NCBI GenBank assembly: GCA_016714685.1
Contig: JADKCH010000033.1
Location: 124,001-188,000 of the forward strand
Direction of reading: 5' to 3'
Source: Candidatus Geothrix odensensis
GTDB lineage: Bacteria; Acidobacteriota; Holophagae; Holophagales; Holophagaceae
DNA: 64,000 bases
A model generated the notes under the pieces. It searched no databases. It worked only from the letters and a program-made list of their open reading frames with translations, and was not told where the DNA came from. Both the position numbers and the translations under genes were made by a program. Shown in pieces: positions 43,898 to 53,031 of the stretch; position 1 is the first letter of the stretch; each line of letters begins with the position of its first letter.

Positions 43898-45034
43898 TTA
43901 CCAGCGGATCTCCGCGCAGGTGCCGCCCTCGGGCCGCGGCGAGAGCCGGAGGTCCGCCCCCTGGGCGTTGAGCCACTTCAGGGCCAGGGGCAGACCCAGC
44001 CCTGTGCCATCGGGGCGGCCACTCTCAAAGGGCCGCAGCATGCGCACCGCCGTGTCCTCCGAAAGCCCCGCCCCCTCGTCCAGCACCTCCAGGCGACCGT
44101 CCGCGATCCGCACCACGACGCGGCCCCCGAGGGGCGTGGCCTGGCAGGCATTCTCCAGCAGGTTCACCAGGGCCTGGTGCAGCAGCACCGGGTCCCCGCG
44201 GACCCCACCCCGTCCTTCACACTGCAGGGTCCGCCCCTGGCTCACGGGGCGGCGCTTCAGCTCCGTCAGGGCCTGGGCCGCCACGTCCTCGAGCCGCAGG
44301 TCCTCGGCGATGGGGTCCAGCGGCTTGGCCCACTGGAGAAAGCGCTGGACCAGGCGCTCGAGCTCCTCGGTCTCCTCCAGGACCGCCTGGCCGGCCTCCC
44401 GATGACCCGCCCGCTGCAGGAGCTGGCCCTGCCCCTTCAGCACCGCCAGGCCGTTCTTCAGCTGGTGGGCCACCCCCGCCGTCATCTCGCCCAGCTCGGC
44501 GAACCGCTCGCGCAGCTGGCGCCGGCGCTCCTCCAGTTCCGCCGCGGTGACGTCTTCGAACTGCACCAGGGCGCCGATCCGGTCTGGGGCTTCGATGCGC
44601 TGGACGCGCCAGCGGCGGCCTCCTGCCTCCATCCGCCGGGCGGGGCCAGGTTCTCCCTCCAGGACCTCCCGCAGCCACCCGAAGGGCTCCAGCACGAAGG
44701 CCGCTTCCAGGCCCACCACCCCGGGCGTGACCCCCAGGAGCTCGCGGCCCCGGCGGTTCAGGGCCGCCAGGCGATGCCGCTGGTCCACCCAGAGAAGGCC
44801 CATGGGCAGGGCATCCAGCAGCCGCTCATGGACCGTGCGCAGCTCACCCAGACTGGCCGCCAGCTCGCCGCGTTCCTTCAGGCTGCCGGACACCGCCGAC
44901 AGCAGCAGCGCCTCGGGATCGGCGGCCGTCCGGCGGCGCAGGCGGGCCCAGCGGACCAGGAGCACCAGCATGCCCCCCAGCACCGCGGCCAGGGGGAGGG
45001 CCAGGACGAGCCAGGCGAGGACATGTGAATTCAT
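43898..45034 (-). CDS. PAS-containing sensor histidine kinase (NtrB-like)
   Basis: 378 residues. One membrane helix at about 5-28 anchors it. A PAS domain (about 65-165) precedes a histidine box GVAHQLKNGLAVL near residue 190, with HQLKN in place of the commoner HEIRN. The ATPase domain has NLLENACQATP, DEGAGLS and GTGLGLPLA. It lacks a receiver. No response regulator is adjacent. Its start lies only 23 bases from that of the divergent ppsR gene, so each promoter must overlap the other gene's coding region or this short gap. Confidence 0.88.
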   Translation of the reverse strand: MNSHVLAWLVLALPLAAVLGGMLVLLVRWARLRRRTAADPEALLLSAVSGSLKERGELAASLGELRTVHERLLDALPMGLLWVDQRHRLAALNRRGRELLGVTPGVVGLEAAFVLEPFGWLREVLEGEPGPARRMEAGGRRWRVQRIEAPDRIGALVQFEDVTAAELEERRRQLRERFAELGEMTAGVAHQLKNGLAVLKGQGQLLQRAGHREAGQAVLEETEELERLVQRFLQWAKPLDPIAEDLRLEDVAAQALTELKRRPVSQGRTLQCEGRGGVRGDPVLLHQALVNLLENACQATPLGGRVVVRIADGRLEVLDEGAGLSEDTAVRMLRPFESGRPDGTGLGLPLALKWLNAQGADLRLSPRPEGGTCAEIRW

Positions 45035-45057
45035 GGGTCCAGGTTAATCTGGTTCCC

Positions 45058-45885
45058 ATGGACAGACAGCCGATCTACATCGTCTCCGGGGGCTCCGGGG
45101 AGACCGCCCACCGCATGGTCCAGGCGGCCCTCACCCAGTTCGCCAAGGGCGAGAGCTCGGCCCTGGTGCGCCGCTTCCAGAACGTCCGCTCCCAGGAGGA
45201 CCTGGACCGGGTGCTGCAGCTGGCCACGGACAAGCGCGCCGTCATCATCCACACCACCGTGTCCCGCGAGATGCGGGACTACCTGGACAAGCGCTGCGCC
45301 GAGCTGCGGCTCACCCAGGTGGACCTCTTCGGCAACCTGTTGGATACCCTCGCGCTCTACCTCCGGGAACGGCCGGAGGAACGGCCGGGCAGCTTCCACG
45401 CCGTGGGTGACAAGTACTTCCGCCGCATCGAGGCCATCGAGTTCGCCCTGAAGTTCGACGATGGCATCGACATGGGTGGCCTCGTGGATGCCGACATCGT
45501 GCTCGTGGGCATCAGCCGCACCAGCAAGACGCCGCTGTCCATGTATCTCGCCATGGAGGGCTTCAAGGTGATGAACGTGCCCCTGGTGCCGGGCGTGCCC
45601 CTGCCTCCCGAGCTGGCGGGCATCCCCCAGGGCCGCATCGTGGGCCTCACGATCCAGGCCGACCGGCTGCAGGAGATCCGCGCCTACCGCCTGAAGCGCC
45701 TGGGCGCCACGGGCAGCGCCGACAGCTACAGCGACATGGGCCGCATTCTGGATGAGCTGGCCTACGCCGACGAGGTCTTCAAGATGCACCGCCGCTGGCC
45801 CGTACTGGACGTCACCGGCCGCAGCATCGAGGAGACCGCGGGACTGGTGCTGGACCGCGTGTTCGGCAAGGAGCGGGCGGTCTGA
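45058..45885 (+). CDS. ppsR: Pyruvate, phosphate dikinase regulatory protein (DUF299)
   Basis: 275 residues. It begins IYIVSGGSGETAHRMVQAAL, the DUF299 N-terminus. The bifunctional kinase/phosphorylase core has the P-loop-like GISRTSKTPLSMYLA near residue 155. It reversibly inactivates PEP synthase or pyruvate phosphate dikinase by ADP-dependent phosphorylation of a threonine. ATG at 45058 matches the family start; the frame is open 33 bases upstream. No dikinase gene lies in the window. Confidence 0.92.
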   Translation: MDRQPIYIVSGGSGETAHRMVQAALTQFAKGESSALVRRFQNVRSQEDLDRVLQLATDKRAVIIHTTVSREMRDYLDKRCAELRLTQVDLFGNLLDTLALYLRERPEERPGSFHAVGDKYFRRIEAIEFALKFDDGIDMGGLVDADIVLVGISRTSKTPLSMYLAMEGFKVMNVPLVPGVPLPPELAGIPQGRIVGLTIQADRLQEIRAYRLKRLGATGSADSYSDMGRILDELAYADEVFKMHRRWPVLDVTGRSIEETAGLVLDRVFGKERAV

Positions 45886-45918
45886 GCGACTGGGCCGGAG
45901 GGGGCGCCTTCGGGCACC

Positions 45919-46524
45919 TCAATGCACGCCGTCGGGAAGAGGGCGGCGCTTCGGAATTTCAGAAAAACGGGGAATCTCCTTGGATGCAGCGGGCGGATAG
46001 ACCCCGGGCCTGAAGGCGTGCTTGTACAGCAGCTCGCCATCCGGAAGATCCCTCATCCGCACGGGGTCCGCGGCGGCCAGCTCCTCCCGGACTTTGGCCT
46101 GGAAAGCGAAGGCCTCGGCTTTGGTCTCCCAGACGAAGCGGAGGGCCCGAGGATTGCCGGTCTCGCGCACCCTCCCGAGCCGCGCCGTTTCCAGGGCCAG
46201 AAAGAGGGCCGTGGCCACCCAGGGCTCCAGGGCATCCCCACAGCGGGACCAGCCGAGGAACGATACGCCGATGTCAATGTGATAGAGATCTCCGGTGGCC
46301 TGGATGCGGAGGTTGCCGTAGTTCGCATCCAGGTCGGGCACCAGGCGGTAACGGGCCTTCCGGTCCGCTGCGGGCAGTTGCCTGACCACCTCGCGGAGGC
46401 TGGGCGAATGCGCCAGCGCCCATTGAAAGACCGCCAGGACCACCGGATCCGAGCCGGGAAGAAGGGGCATCTCGGCCTGGGCCTGGATGATCTGGACCGG
46501 AGGGGGCGGGCTTTGAAGCGGCAT
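45919..46524 (-). CDS. Hypothetical protein
   Basis: 201 residues, no signal peptide or membrane segment. It begins MPLQSPPPPVQIIQAQAEMP, and an Ala/Leu-rich helical middle is followed by a basic, Pro-rich C-terminus. I recognise no domain. ATG at 46524 has GAGG about 11 bases upstream. It follows the polyphosphate:AMP phosphotransferase gene on the same strand after 58 bases, so they may share a transcript, but nothing links their roles. Confidence 0.7.
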   Translation of the reverse strand: MPLQSPPPPVQIIQAQAEMPLLPGSDPVVLAVFQWALAHSPSLREVVRQLPAADRKARYRLVPDLDANYGNLRIQATGDLYHIDIGVSFLGWSRCGDALEPWVATALFLALETARLGRVRETGNPRALRFVWETKAEAFAFQAKVREELAAADPVRMRDLPDGELLYKHAFRPGVYPPAASKEIPRFSEIPKRRPLPDGVH

Positions 46525-46582
46525 GCGGAGAATCCTCAGTTGGAGAAGGATGCGATGGCGATGCTTTCGGGGCAGGACAGCC

Positions 46583-48055
46583 CTACAGCTCCTCCTCCAG
46601 CCGCCGCACGAGGGTCTTCAGGATCTTGATCCGGCCGTAGTGCTTGTTCTCGCTTTCGATCAGGGTCCAGGGGGCGATCTCGGTGCTGGTGCGGTCCAGC
46701 ATGTCGCAGATGGCACGCTCGTAGGCCGGCCATTTCTCCCGGTTGCGCCAGTCCTCCTCGGTGATCTTGAAGCGCTTGAAGGGTGTGGCCTGACGTTCCT
46801 CGAAGCGGCGCAGCTGCTCTTCCTGGCTGATGGACAGCCAGAACTTGAGCAGGATGGTGCCGTTGCGGGCGAGCTGGTACTCGAAGTCATTGATCTCGCT
46901 GTAGGCCCTCTGCCAGTCGGCCTCCGAGCAGAAGCCCTCCACCCGTTCCACCAGCACCCGGCCGTACCAGCTGCGGTCGAAGATCATGACCTTGCCGCGG
47001 CGGGGGAGATTGCGCCAGAACCGCCAGAGGTAGGGCTGGGCCCGCTCCTCCTCGGTCGGGGCCGCCACGGGCTGGATGCGGTAGGTGCGGGCGTCGAGGG
47101 CCTGGGTGATGCGGCGGATGCCGCCGCCCTTCCCCGCCGCATCCACGCCTTCAAAGACCAGCACCACCGAATGCTTCTTGAAGTTCCGATGGCGGGTGAG
47201 CAGGTTCAGCCGCCCCTGGAGGGTGAGCAGCTCCTCTTCGTAGTCCCTCTTCTCCATGCGCTTGGTGAGGTCCAGGGCGCGCAGGATGTTCAGGCCGTCG
47301 AGGGCGGCCGGTGGCGCGGGGTGGACCGGCGCGGCGCTCGGCGCCGGGTTGTCGAGCCGGGCCCGCAGCTTCTCCAGGATGACCTTGCCCACGGTCAGCT
47401 TCTGGTAGCGGGGGTCCGTGGCCTCCACCACGATCCAGGGCGAGTCGGCCGTGCTGGTGGAGCGCAGGGCCCGTTCGGCCACGTTCCGGAACGTGTCGTA
47501 CATCTCGAAGTGCTTCCAGTCCCGGGGCGTCACCCGCCAGCGGGTCTTGGGGTCCTTCTCCAGATTCTTCAGCCGCTTCTTCTGCTGCTCCTTGCCCAGG
47601 TGCATCCAGAACTTCAGCACCAGGGCACCCTCCTGGATGAGCATCTGCTCGAAGCGCGCCACCCGGGCCATGTCCTGGTCCAGGTCCGAGGTCTTGATGC
47701 GGCCGTGGGCCCGCTCGAGGATGGGCCAGGTGTACCAGGAGCCGTCGAAGATGCCGATCTTCCCCTTGGGCGGCAGCATGCGCCAGTAGCGCCACATGTG
47801 GGGCCGCTCGCGCTCTTCGTCCGAGGGCTCGTCCAGTCCGTGGGTCTGGATGTGGCGCGGATCCATCCACTCGTTCAGCGCGTTCACGGTCTCGCTCTTG
47901 CCCGCGCCGTCCACGCCAGCCACGAGGATGATCACGGGGAAGCGGGCCGTCCTCAGATCGTACTGGGCATCCAGCAGGGCTTCCCGCAGGGCGGGGATCT
48001 CGCGGTCCCAGCTCTCCTTGCTGACCTGGTGTCCGAGTTCCGCGGATTCGAACAT
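46583..48055 (-). CDS. pap: Polyphosphate:AMP phosphotransferase (two-domain PPK2)
   Basis: 490 residues with two PPK2 domains in tandem. The first has P-loop GVDGAGKSETVN, the second GVDAAGKGGGI; both carry downstream FD(G/R)SWY motifs. In two-domain class II PPK2 proteins the second domain usually provides the activity. It phosphorylates AMP to ADP with polyphosphate. ATG at 48055 is chosen because GGAGGAATC precedes it. It is divergent from the membrane protein gene at 48132. Confidence 0.93.
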   Translation of the reverse strand: MFESAELGHQVSKESWDREIPALREALLDAQYDLRTARFPVIILVAGVDGAGKSETVNALNEWMDPRHIQTHGLDEPSDEERERPHMWRYWRMLPPKGKIGIFDGSWYTWPILERAHGRIKTSDLDQDMARVARFEQMLIQEGALVLKFWMHLGKEQQKKRLKNLEKDPKTRWRVTPRDWKHFEMYDTFRNVAERALRSTSTADSPWIVVEATDPRYQKLTVGKVILEKLRARLDNPAPSAAPVHPAPPAALDGLNILRALDLTKRMEKRDYEEELLTLQGRLNLLTRHRNFKKHSVVLVFEGVDAAGKGGGIRRITQALDARTYRIQPVAAPTEEERAQPYLWRFWRNLPRRGKVMIFDRSWYGRVLVERVEGFCSEADWQRAYSEINDFEYQLARNGTILLKFWLSISQEEQLRRFEERQATPFKRFKITEEDWRNREKWPAYERAICDMLDRTSTEIAPWTLIESENKHYGRIKILKTLVRRLEEEL

Positions 48056-48131
48056 GATTCCTCCGGGATGGATGTGACGCTTTTCGGCGCGCAAGCCACG
48101 ATAGCTGATTTCCCCGGCCAACCTCCGTGGA

Positions 48132-49049
48132 ATGATGGAATCCATGGTCTCCGTCACCGATCCCATCCAGCCGGCCATCGCCCACGCGAAGCGCATCCTC
48201 TTCGAGCCCTTCAGCGCCCGGAAATGGTTCGTGCTGGGCTTCTCCGCCTTCCTGGCGCAGCTGGGCGGCGGCGGCTCCTTCAACTACAGCGGCAATCCCT
48301 TCGACCGCACCTCCTCGGGCGCCAAGCCGGACTTCAGCCCGGTGACGAGCTGGATCTCCGAGCATCTGCCCCTGGTCATCGCCCTCGCCGTGGTGTTCTT
48401 CGTCCTCATGCTCGCCCTGGCCGTGCTGTTCCAGTGGCTCAGCAGCCGCGGCCAGCTCATGTTCCTGGATGGCGTGGTCCGGGATCAGGCCGAGATCGTG
48501 GAGCCCTGGAACCGCCTGCGGCACCTGGGCGATGACCTCTTCCGCTTCCGCATGATGCTCCTGCTGGCGACCCTCGCCCTGTTCATCGTCTGCGGGGGCC
48601 TGGGAGCCCTCATCGCCCTGCCCGACATCCACGCCCGCACCTTCGGGGGCGCCGCCCTCACCGGCGTGCTGGTGGGCTGCGGGCTCCTGATCCTCGGGAT
48701 CCTCGTCCTCAGCCTCGTCGGCGCGCTGCTCCACGACTTCGTGGTGCCCATCATGTACCACCGCGAGCTGCGCGTGCCGGCCGCCTGGCAGGTGCTGCGC
48801 CAGGAGCTGCTGCCCGGCCATGGCTGGCACTTCGTGGGGTTCTACCTGATGAGGATCCTGCTCGGAATCGCCTCGGCCATCCTCATGCTGATCGGCTGCT
48901 GCCTCACCTGCTGCGTGGCCACGCTCCCCTACCTCAGCTCCGTGGTCTTCCTGCCCCTCTTCGTCTTCTTCCGCTGCTACTCCCTGGAGTTCCTCGCGCA
49001 GTTCGGGGAGGGGTGGCGGATCATGCAGGCGCCGGGGTCAGAGTCTTGA
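48132..49049 (+). CDS. Integral membrane protein of unknown function
   Basis: 305 residues with about five hydrophobic segments, including 83-105, 139-160 and 175-200, and an amphipathic C-terminal tail. The first 50 residues contain GGGGSFNYSGNPF. The sequence resembles the uncharacterised DUF7544/DUF4013-like glycine-rich membrane proteins only in style. Candidate starts are ATG 48132, 48135 and 48144. No operon partner; divergent from the PPK2 gene. Confidence 0.7.
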   Translation: MMESMVSVTDPIQPAIAHAKRILFEPFSARKWFVLGFSAFLAQLGGGGSFNYSGNPFDRTSSGAKPDFSPVTSWISEHLPLVIALAVVFFVLMLALAVLFQWLSSRGQLMFLDGVVRDQAEIVEPWNRLRHLGDDLFRFRMMLLLATLALFIVCGGLGALIALPDIHARTFGGAALTGVLVGCGLLILGILVLSLVGALLHDFVVPIMYHRELRVPAAWQVLRQELLPGHGWHFVGFYLMRILLGIASAILMLIGCCLTCCVATLPYLSSVVFLPLFVFFRCYSLEFLAQFGEGWRIMQAPGSES

Positions 49050-49071
49050 ATTTCAGGAGAGCTGAAACCCC

Positions 49072-49153
49072 ACCACGAAGACAGAAAGACCACGAAGAAA
49101 AAGCTCCGAAATACTACGTTTCCAGTTCTTCGTGCTCTTTCCGTCTTGGTGGT
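49072..49153. repeat. 82-bp palindromic repeat (GxxExxY-cassette terminal repeat family)
   Basis: Arms 49072-49097 and 49128-49153 are inverted copies (23 of 26 matching) around a 30-base spacer. The arm sequence belongs to the same family as those at 4095-4162 and around the GxxExxY gene. It lies between the convergent membrane protein and FAD oxidoreductase genes. Confidence 0.8.
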
Positions 49154-49190
49154 TGAGCGTTTTTCTCGCTTTGTCCTCATCGGCCTGAGG

Positions 49191-50834
49191 TCAGTATTCG
49201 TTGGCCAGATCCCCCGCCCGCACCTGCTTCTCGAAGGGCAGGAACACCGGCGCCCCGGCGGACTGGGCGATCCACTCGGCCACGCGGATGCCATCCACGG
49301 CGGCGGAGGTGATGCCACCGGCGAAGCCCGCGCCTTCGCCGCAGGGGTAGAGGCCCGGGTGGGACACGGACTGGCCATCTTCTCCCCGCAGCAGCTGGAT
49401 GGGGCTGCTGGTGCGGCTCTCGATGGCCAGCAGGATGGCCTCGCGGCTGGCGAAGCCGTGGATCTTCTTGTCGAAGGTGGGCAGCGCGCCCGCCAGCTGT
49501 TCTTGCACGAAGTCCGGCAGGCAGGTCCGCAGGTCCGCGGCCACGGCGAAGGGCCGGAAGCTGGTGCGCGGCAGCTGGCCCGAGGCGCGGCCCTTCAGGA
49601 AGTCCTGCACGGCCATGGCCGGGGCGCCATAGGTCTCGCCCGCGGCGCGGAAAGCCGCCTGCTCCCACTTGCGCTGGAAGTACATGCCGCCCAGCAGGTG
49701 GTCGCTGCCGAAATCCGCCGTGTTCACCTTGGCCACCAGGCCCGAGTTGGCGAAGCCCGAGTCGCGCTTCTCGTTGCTCATGCCGTTGACCACCACGCCG
49801 CCCGCCTCGCTGCTGCACTGGATGACCTCGCCGCCGGGGCACATGCAGAAGCTGTAGGCGGCGCGGTTCAGGCCGAAGTTGCAGACCAGCTTGTAGTCCG
49901 CGGCGGGCAGCGAGGCATGGCCCGCGCTGGGGCCGTACTGGGAGCGGTCGATGAGGTCCTGGGGGTGCTCCACCCGCACCCCCATCGCAAAGGGCTTCTG
50001 GCGCATGGCCACACCGTGCCGGTGCAGCATCTCGAAGGTGTCCCGGGCGCTGTGGCCCGGCGCCAGCACCAGGGCCTCGCAGGGGAGCTCCTCGCCGCTG
50101 GCGAGCACGGCGGCCCGCACCCGGCCCTGCGGGTCGAAGCGCAGGTCCTCCAGCCGGGCGTTGAAGCGGTACTGGGCGCCGCGGGCCTCCGCCGACTTGC
50201 GGATGAGCACGGCGCAACGGCGGATGACATCCGTGCCCACGTGGGGCTTGGCCAGGTAGAGGATCCGCGGGTTGGCCCCGAAGCGCACGAAGGCCTCCAG
50301 CACGTAGCGGGTGGCCGGGTGCCCGATGCGCGTGGTGAGCTTGCCGTCGCTGAAGGTGCCGGCACCGCCCTCGCCGAACTGGGCGTTGGCCTCGGGATCG
50401 AGCACCGCGTCCTTCCAGAGCCCTGCGATGGCCTTCACCCGCTCGCCCATGGCGGGGCCGCGCTCCAGCACGATGGGCTCGAGGCCGTAGTCCAGCAGGC
50501 GCAGGGCGCAGAAGGTGCCGGCGGGGCCGCTGCCCACCACCACCACGCGGGGCCTGCGAGGTGGCGCGGCCACCGCATGGGGCGCCGCGGCCGGGGCCAG
50601 GTCAAGCTTCAGGCCACCGGGCAGCGGCCCCGGCGTCAAGGTCCGGTCCGTCTCGAAGCTGAGGGCCGTGAGGAAGCGGATGGCGCCCTTGTGGCGGGCG
50701 TCCAGGCTGCGGCGCTCCAGGGTCACGGCGCTATAGTCCGCCGGTTTCCCGCCCAGGGCATGGGCCAGGGGTTTCGCCAGGTCCAGCGCCTCCTCGCCCA
50801 GGTTCAACGGCAGGTTGGAGAGCAGGTAGCGCAT
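49191..50834 (-). CDS. FAD-dependent oxidoreductase (COG2509 type)
   Basis: 547 residues. An N-terminal domain of about 95 residues precedes the dinucleotide-binding motif VVVVGSGPAGTFCALRLL (GxGxxG) near 98-115. A second flavoprotein motif is seen as YPCGEGAGFAGGITSAAVDG near the C-terminus. Proteins of this type are annotated as FAD-dependent dehydrogenases of unknown substrate. ATG at 50834 begins MRYLLSNLPLN, the typical start of the family. It is divergent from the epimerase gene. Confidence 0.88.
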   Translation of the reverse strand: MRYLLSNLPLNLGEEALDLAKPLAHALGGKPADYSAVTLERRSLDARHKGAIRFLTALSFETDRTLTPGPLPGGLKLDLAPAAAPHAVAAPPRRPRVVVVGSGPAGTFCALRLLDYGLEPIVLERGPAMGERVKAIAGLWKDAVLDPEANAQFGEGGAGTFSDGKLTTRIGHPATRYVLEAFVRFGANPRILYLAKPHVGTDVIRRCAVLIRKSAEARGAQYRFNARLEDLRFDPQGRVRAAVLASGEELPCEALVLAPGHSARDTFEMLHRHGVAMRQKPFAMGVRVEHPQDLIDRSQYGPSAGHASLPAADYKLVCNFGLNRAAYSFCMCPGGEVIQCSSEAGGVVVNGMSNEKRDSGFANSGLVAKVNTADFGSDHLLGGMYFQRKWEQAAFRAAGETYGAPAMAVQDFLKGRASGQLPRTSFRPFAVAADLRTCLPDFVQEQLAGALPTFDKKIHGFASREAILLAIESRTSSPIQLLRGEDGQSVSHPGLYPCGEGAGFAGGITSAAVDGIRVAEWIAQSAGAPVFLPFEKQVRAGDLANEY

Positions 50835-50961
50835 GGTCGCCTCGGCGGTTGGAGTCCACGGGACTCAAGGCCAGGCACCCAGGTTAACCCGTGATCTCGA
50901 CGGTCGAGGAATTCCACCATTCAGGATGCGTCTAGGTATATATTTAGACATGGAGCGACGC

Positions 50962-51876
50962 ATGGGCACTGGGCTGGGCAGGGTGGTGGTGGCAGGCGGC
51001 TCGGGCCTGGTGGGACGAAAGCTGGTGCGAGCCCTCCTCGACCGGGGCGCGCAGGTACAGGTGCTGACCCGGAACCCCGCCACCCTCCACGTGCCGGCCG
51101 GGGCCTCGGCCCATGGCTGGGAGGGCCTGCCAGGCCTGCTGGAAGGCGTGGATGCGGTCATCAACCTGGCCGGCGAAGGCATCGCCGACCGGCGCTGGTC
51201 ATCAGCCCGAAAGACCGCCATCCGGGACAGCCGCACCCGGACCACCGCCCGCCTGGTCGAGGCCATGCGGGGCTGCGGGCAGCCTCCCAAGGCCCTCGTC
51301 AGCGCCTCGGCCATCGGGTACTACATCCCCCGGGACACCCGCCCCGTGGACGAAGGCACAGGGCCCGGTTCGGGCTTCCTCGCCGAGGTCTGCCGGGCCT
51401 GGGAGGGCGAGGCCGAGGCCGCGTCTGCCCTCGGGGTGCGCGTGGCCCTGGTCCGCATCGGGGTGGTGCTGGACCGGGAAGGCGGGGCCCTGCCGAAGAT
51501 GGCGCTGCCGGTGCGCTGGTGCGCGGGCAGCAAGCTGGGGGCGGGAACCCAGGGTCTCAGCTGGATCCACATCGACGATCTGGTGGCCATGCTGATCGAA
51601 GCCGCCCGGAATCCCGCCTGGTCGGGCGCCTTCAACGGCACGGCACCCCAGCCCCTCAGCAACGAGGCCTTCATGCAGCTCATCGCGCAGCGGCTGCGGC
51701 GGCCCCTCCTGCCCGTGCCAGGCTTCCTCACGGCCCTGGCCACTCGGCTGCTGCTCGGTGAGATGGCGGAGGCGCTGCTGCTCCAGGGCGCCTTCGTCCT
51801 GCCCGCCCGGTCCCAGGCCCTGGGCTTCCAGTTCCGCTTTCCCACCGCCAAGGCAGCCCTGGAGGACCTGCTGTGA
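50962..51876 (+). CDS. TIGR01777 family epimerase/dehydratase
   Basis: 304 residues from ATG 50962 (GGAG 6 bases upstream); ATG 50950 or 50926 are alternatives. The extended short-chain dehydrogenase fold has VVVAGGSGLVGRKLV at the N-terminus, NLAGEGIADRRW and SASAIGYYIP near 125-135, all typical of the TIGR01777 group. NADPH-dependent, substrate unknown. Its stop overlaps the GTG of the following SRPBCC gene (GTGA), so the two are coupled, a pairing often seen in this family. Confidence 0.88.
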   Translation: MGTGLGRVVVAGGSGLVGRKLVRALLDRGAQVQVLTRNPATLHVPAGASAHGWEGLPGLLEGVDAVINLAGEGIADRRWSSARKTAIRDSRTRTTARLVEAMRGCGQPPKALVSASAIGYYIPRDTRPVDEGTGPGSGFLAEVCRAWEGEAEAASALGVRVALVRIGVVLDREGGALPKMALPVRWCAGSKLGAGTQGLSWIHIDDLVAMLIEAARNPAWSGAFNGTAPQPLSNEAFMQLIAQRLRRPLLPVPGFLTALATRLLLGEMAEALLLQGAFVLPARSQALGFQFRFPTAKAALEDLL

Positions 51877-52368
51877 GGGAGGAGACTTTCGTCGCAGTGC
51901 AGGACCTGGCCGCGCCGCGGCCTGAAGTGTTCGCGTTCTTTGCCGACCCCGCCAACCTGGAAGCCCTCACGCCACCCTGGCTGAGGTTCGAAGTGCTGAC
52001 GCCCAGGCCCCTGCCCAGGGGCGAAGGGGCCTTGTTCGACTACCGCATCAGGGTGCGCGGACTTCCCCTTCGCTGGCGGACGCTCATCGAGACCTTCGTG
52101 CCCGGCGAGGTGTTCGTGGACCGGCAGCTGGCGGGCCCCTATGCCCTCTGGCACCACACCCACCGGTTCGAGGACCTCCCCCGGCGGCGGCACCCGCATG
52201 ACCGACACCGTCCGCTACCGGGTCGGCTGGGGCCTCGCGGGACGGATCGCCACCGTCCTCTGGGTGCGGCGGGACATCGCCCGGATCTTCGAGTACCGCA
52301 AGCAGGCGCTGGCGGGGCGCTTCGCCCCGCGCGGCGTCACCGGTCTACCAGGCGCGGCTGGCCACTGA
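51873..52368 (+). pseudogene. SRPBCC family protein, frameshifted
   Basis: The first 100 codons read a polyketide cyclase/SRPBCC domain (APRPEVFAFFADPANLEALTP). At the C5 run 52178-52182 the frame breaks, and the rest of the domain (RMTDTVRYRVGWG, then FEYRKQAL) continues in another frame to a stop at 52366-52368. Dropping one C restores a protein of about 164 residues. If the shift is real, the unshifted frame ends at 52379 with an Arg-rich unrelated tail. The tail overlaps the end of the convergent PepSY gene by 24 bases. Coupled to the TIGR01777 epimerase. Confidence 0.8.
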
Positions 52369-53031
52369 GATCGCGGTGATGAGCCCACTGGCGGCCAGCC
52401 CCGCGGCCAGCAGCTTCGGCCCGGCCAGGCGGGTCCAGAGCAGGATGCCGGAGAGGGTCAGGAAGACCAGCGCGCCTGCGAAGGCATCGGAGAGCAGGAT
52501 CCACCCAACTTGACCCCCGTCCGCTTTGTGGAGGCGCTTCAGGACCTGGACGAAGCTGGCGTCGCGCTGCTCCAGCTCCACCGTGCGGTTGCCGGGAATG
52601 TAGGTGGCCAGCGCGAAGTGGGCGTGGCCCAGAAAGGCCACGGTCCACTGGTCGGCGACCTTGATGGGGGCCCCGCCCATGCGGCCGGGTCGCCCCGGCT
52701 TGACCTGCCACTTCACGCGGGCCGCGGGCACGCTGAACCGGGCCGCCAGGTCCCGGGCCAGGGCCTCGGGGCTGGCGGGGGCCTCGGCGAATTCCACCAC
52801 CACCTTGCGTTCCTGGATCTGGCCCGCCTCGATCTTCATCACGCCGCGGTGGTTCAGGAGGAAGCCGGTGAGGCCGAACAACAATCCGAACACGGCGCCC
52901 CCCAGCCCCACCCAGGCGTGGACCTTCCGCAGCAGGCGCAGGAAGACCGTCTTTCTTGAAGGCCGGGGCAGCGGTGGGAAGCCGCCGACCAGGTCCAATC
53001 GTGACACCCGGCTGAAGCGATGCCTGCCCAT
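52345..53031 (-). CDS. PepSY-associated transmembrane protein
   Basis: 228 residues. Membrane helices near 37-58, about 180-200 and 205-225 flank a PepSY-like periplasmic region. The first helix has HAWVGLGGAVFGLLFGLTGFLLNHRG, a motif of the PepSY_TM family linked to iron-siderophore reduction. Start ATG 53031 overlaps the TGA of the receptor gene by one base (TGATG), so it is coupled to it. It may act as an inner-membrane reductase for iron delivered by the receptor. Confidence 0.85.
   Translation of the reverse strand: MGRHRFSRVSRLDLVGGFPPLPRPSRKTVFLRLLRKVHAWVGLGGAVFGLLFGLTGFLLNHRGVMKIEAGQIQERKVVVEFAEAPASPEALARDLAARFSVPAARVKWQVKPGRPGRMGGAPIKVADQWTVAFLGHAHFALATYIPGNRTVELEQRDASFVQVLKRLHKADGGQVGWILLSDAFAGALVFLTLSGILLWTRLAGPKLLAAGLAASGLITAISVASRAW

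Noticed and set aside
45025..45057. Upstream in-frame start for ppsR at 45025
   Set aside because: It would overlap the divergent kinase start and add residues not seen in the family; ATG 45058 fits the DUF299 N-terminus.
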